Assembly: GCA_964419225.1 (NCBI GenBank) | Contig: CAYQPF010000230.1 | Location: 1-6,151 of the forward strand | DNA: 6,151 nt | Direction: 5' to 3' | Source: CAYQPF01 sp964419225 | Lineage (GTDB): Bacteria; Cloacimonadota; Cloacimonadia; Cloacimonadales; CAYQPF01 | Part shown: positions 5,516 to 6,151 of the stretch, piece after piece | How positions within the stretch are numbered: the first letter of the stretch is position 1 | How the letters are laid out: each line of letters opens with the position of its first letter | The notes under the pieces: generated by a model | Seen by the model: the letters and a program-made list of their open reading frames with translations, nothing else | The model's database searches: none | Told to the model about the DNA's origin: nothing | Made by a program: the position numbers and the translations under genes

Positions 5516-6151
5516 CTATTCTATAACCCAACTGGCAGCGATATGGAAGATGTTTTCAGAGAGCTGGCTGGTACTTCTATTGTACTCCTGTGCAAGGAGG
5601 CTGGTCGGAGCCGCATTGCGTGATGCGTTGAATGCATGTTCGTACGCGACATGAACGGCAAGCGGATTCAACAGTTTGTAGCTGAACCCGGCCATGATGT
5701 GGTTCTCGACGATGGCCGGAAAAACGGGAAAGAGCGTCGATGCCGGAACGGGATTCGTACCGAATGCACCTCCGGCCCGCACGGTGAGTTCGGGATTGAT
5801 ATCCAGTTCCGCACCGGCCTTCAGCGTCATCGCGTCTTCCCATTTCATCGGGAATTCGAGCTCGAGCGATCCGTCGCTGCCAAGCATGCGATTGATATTC
5901 GCGTTATCGCCGCCCGTCATCGTAAGAGTCATGTTATCAAAGGCGTTCTCCCATCCCACGTACTCGATGTCGGCTGAAAAACGAAGACCTTCGGCGATTG
6001 TCATCGTCATACCGAAACCGATGGTCTGCGGAAGGGTGAGTTTGGTCTCGAGATTGTAGTTTGCCGCAACACCAAGAGAGAGATCTATCCCGAGTTGTCC
6101 GAACATCTGCATCACTGCCGCCTGGGCCTGTTCCATGGTCATGCCGGGATA
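5516..6151 (-). CDS. FadL/OMPP1-like outer-membrane barrel protein, C-terminal part
   Basis: Partial gene: 211 codons open from the window edge to a TAG at 5518-5516. Translation enters the window in frame (YPG before the first ATG at 6142), so that ATG is probably internal. The protein is a series of alternating beta-strands. The block with Lys/Ala-G-Ala-E, then DINPELTVRAGGAF, then NPVPASTLFPVFP, then a His-containing MAGFSYKL strand and a further AYEHAF strand is the typical C-terminal layout of the OMPP1/FadL/TodX family. These are outer-membrane channels for fatty acids and other hydrophobic molecules; the substrate here is not readable. The chain ends ...ASWVIE, without the terminal aromatic residue usual for barrels. 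It is far richer in G+C than the other genes: 73 of 120 bases in 5701-5820 by hand count. An intrinsic terminator follows directly, so it belongs to a different transcription unit from the kinase. Confidence 0.8.
   Translation of the reverse strand, partial: YPGMTMEQAQAAVMQMFGQLGIDLSLGVAANYNLETKLTLPQTIGFGMTMTIAEGLRFSADIEYVGWENAFDNMTLTMTGGDNANINRMLGSDGSLELEFPMKWEDAMTLKAGAELDINPELTVRAGGAFGTNPVPASTLFPVFPAIVENHIMAGFSYKLLNPLAVHVAYEHAFNASRNAAPTSLLAQEYNRSTSQLSENIFHIAASWVIE

Noticed and set aside
5208..5526. Plus-strand open frames through the heptad array with a repeating SLLVTRY peptide
   Set aside because: A 7-base unit without plus-strand stops gives a 21-base, 7-residue peptide period in every frame. 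There is no ribosome site or domain, and the frames cross two terminators.
5577..6059. Several open frames overlapping the FadL-like gene on both strands
   Set aside because: They are explained by high G+C, which lowers stop frequency. They are Arg/Gly/Ser-rich or low-complexity and lack any recognisable domain, whereas the chosen frame reads as a beta-barrel.

Overview
The window suggests a Gram-negative bacterium. It encodes the end of an outer-membrane FadL/OmpP1-type beta-barrel and a large inner-membrane hybrid histidine kinase. Most of the window is A+T-rich: hand counts of 1201-1260 and 3001-3060 together give 36 G+C in 120 bases. Intergenic 7-bp repeats and the mix of families would fit an uncultured FCB-type lineage such as Cloacimonadota, but that is a weak inference and no marker gene is present. 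All four real genes are on the minus strand, so transcription runs from high to low coordinates.

Layout in transcription order. (1) 6151-5516 is the C-terminal part of a FadL/OMPP1-like barrel, cut by the window edge and clearly richer in G+C than the rest; it ends at a good intrinsic terminator (5463-5496). (2) 5515-5091 is a gene-free spacer of about 425 bases. It holds that terminator, a 13-unit heptanucleotide array (5333-5423), a second, strong hairpin (5292-5331), a short A+T-rich heptad stretch and a likely promoter (5186-5214). (3) 5090-1824 encodes a 7TM-PAS-PAS-PAS-HisKA-HATPase-REC hybrid kinase with a C-terminal Hpt-like helical tail that has no histidine. (4) 1813-1061 encodes a receiver protein with a C-terminal DHp/H-box domain but no ATPase domain. 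It sits directly behind the kinase, with its Shine-Dalgarno sequence on the kinase stop codon. (5) 1060-920 is a short spacer with degenerate A+T heptads and a near-consensus sigma70-type promoter. (6) 919-1 is the N-terminal 306 residues of an exported VIT + VWA domain protein, cut by the other window edge.

Working model. The kinase and the receiver-DHp protein are very probably one operon and one signalling unit. The kinase senses through its 7TM and PAS modules, autophosphorylates at H629 and can pass phosphate to its own D923. The usual next station, a histidine in a C-terminal Hpt, is absent, while the partner protein carries a spare receiver (D63) and an H-box histidine (H178). The relay parts may therefore be divided between the two proteins. 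This is inference. The VIT/VWA gene has its own promoter and may be a separate unit or a neighbour by chance. I see no CRISPR array, transposase, tRNA or rRNA. The most unusual signals are the divided phosphorelay architecture, the heptanucleotide array, and the sharp composition change between the FadL-like gene and everything to its left.
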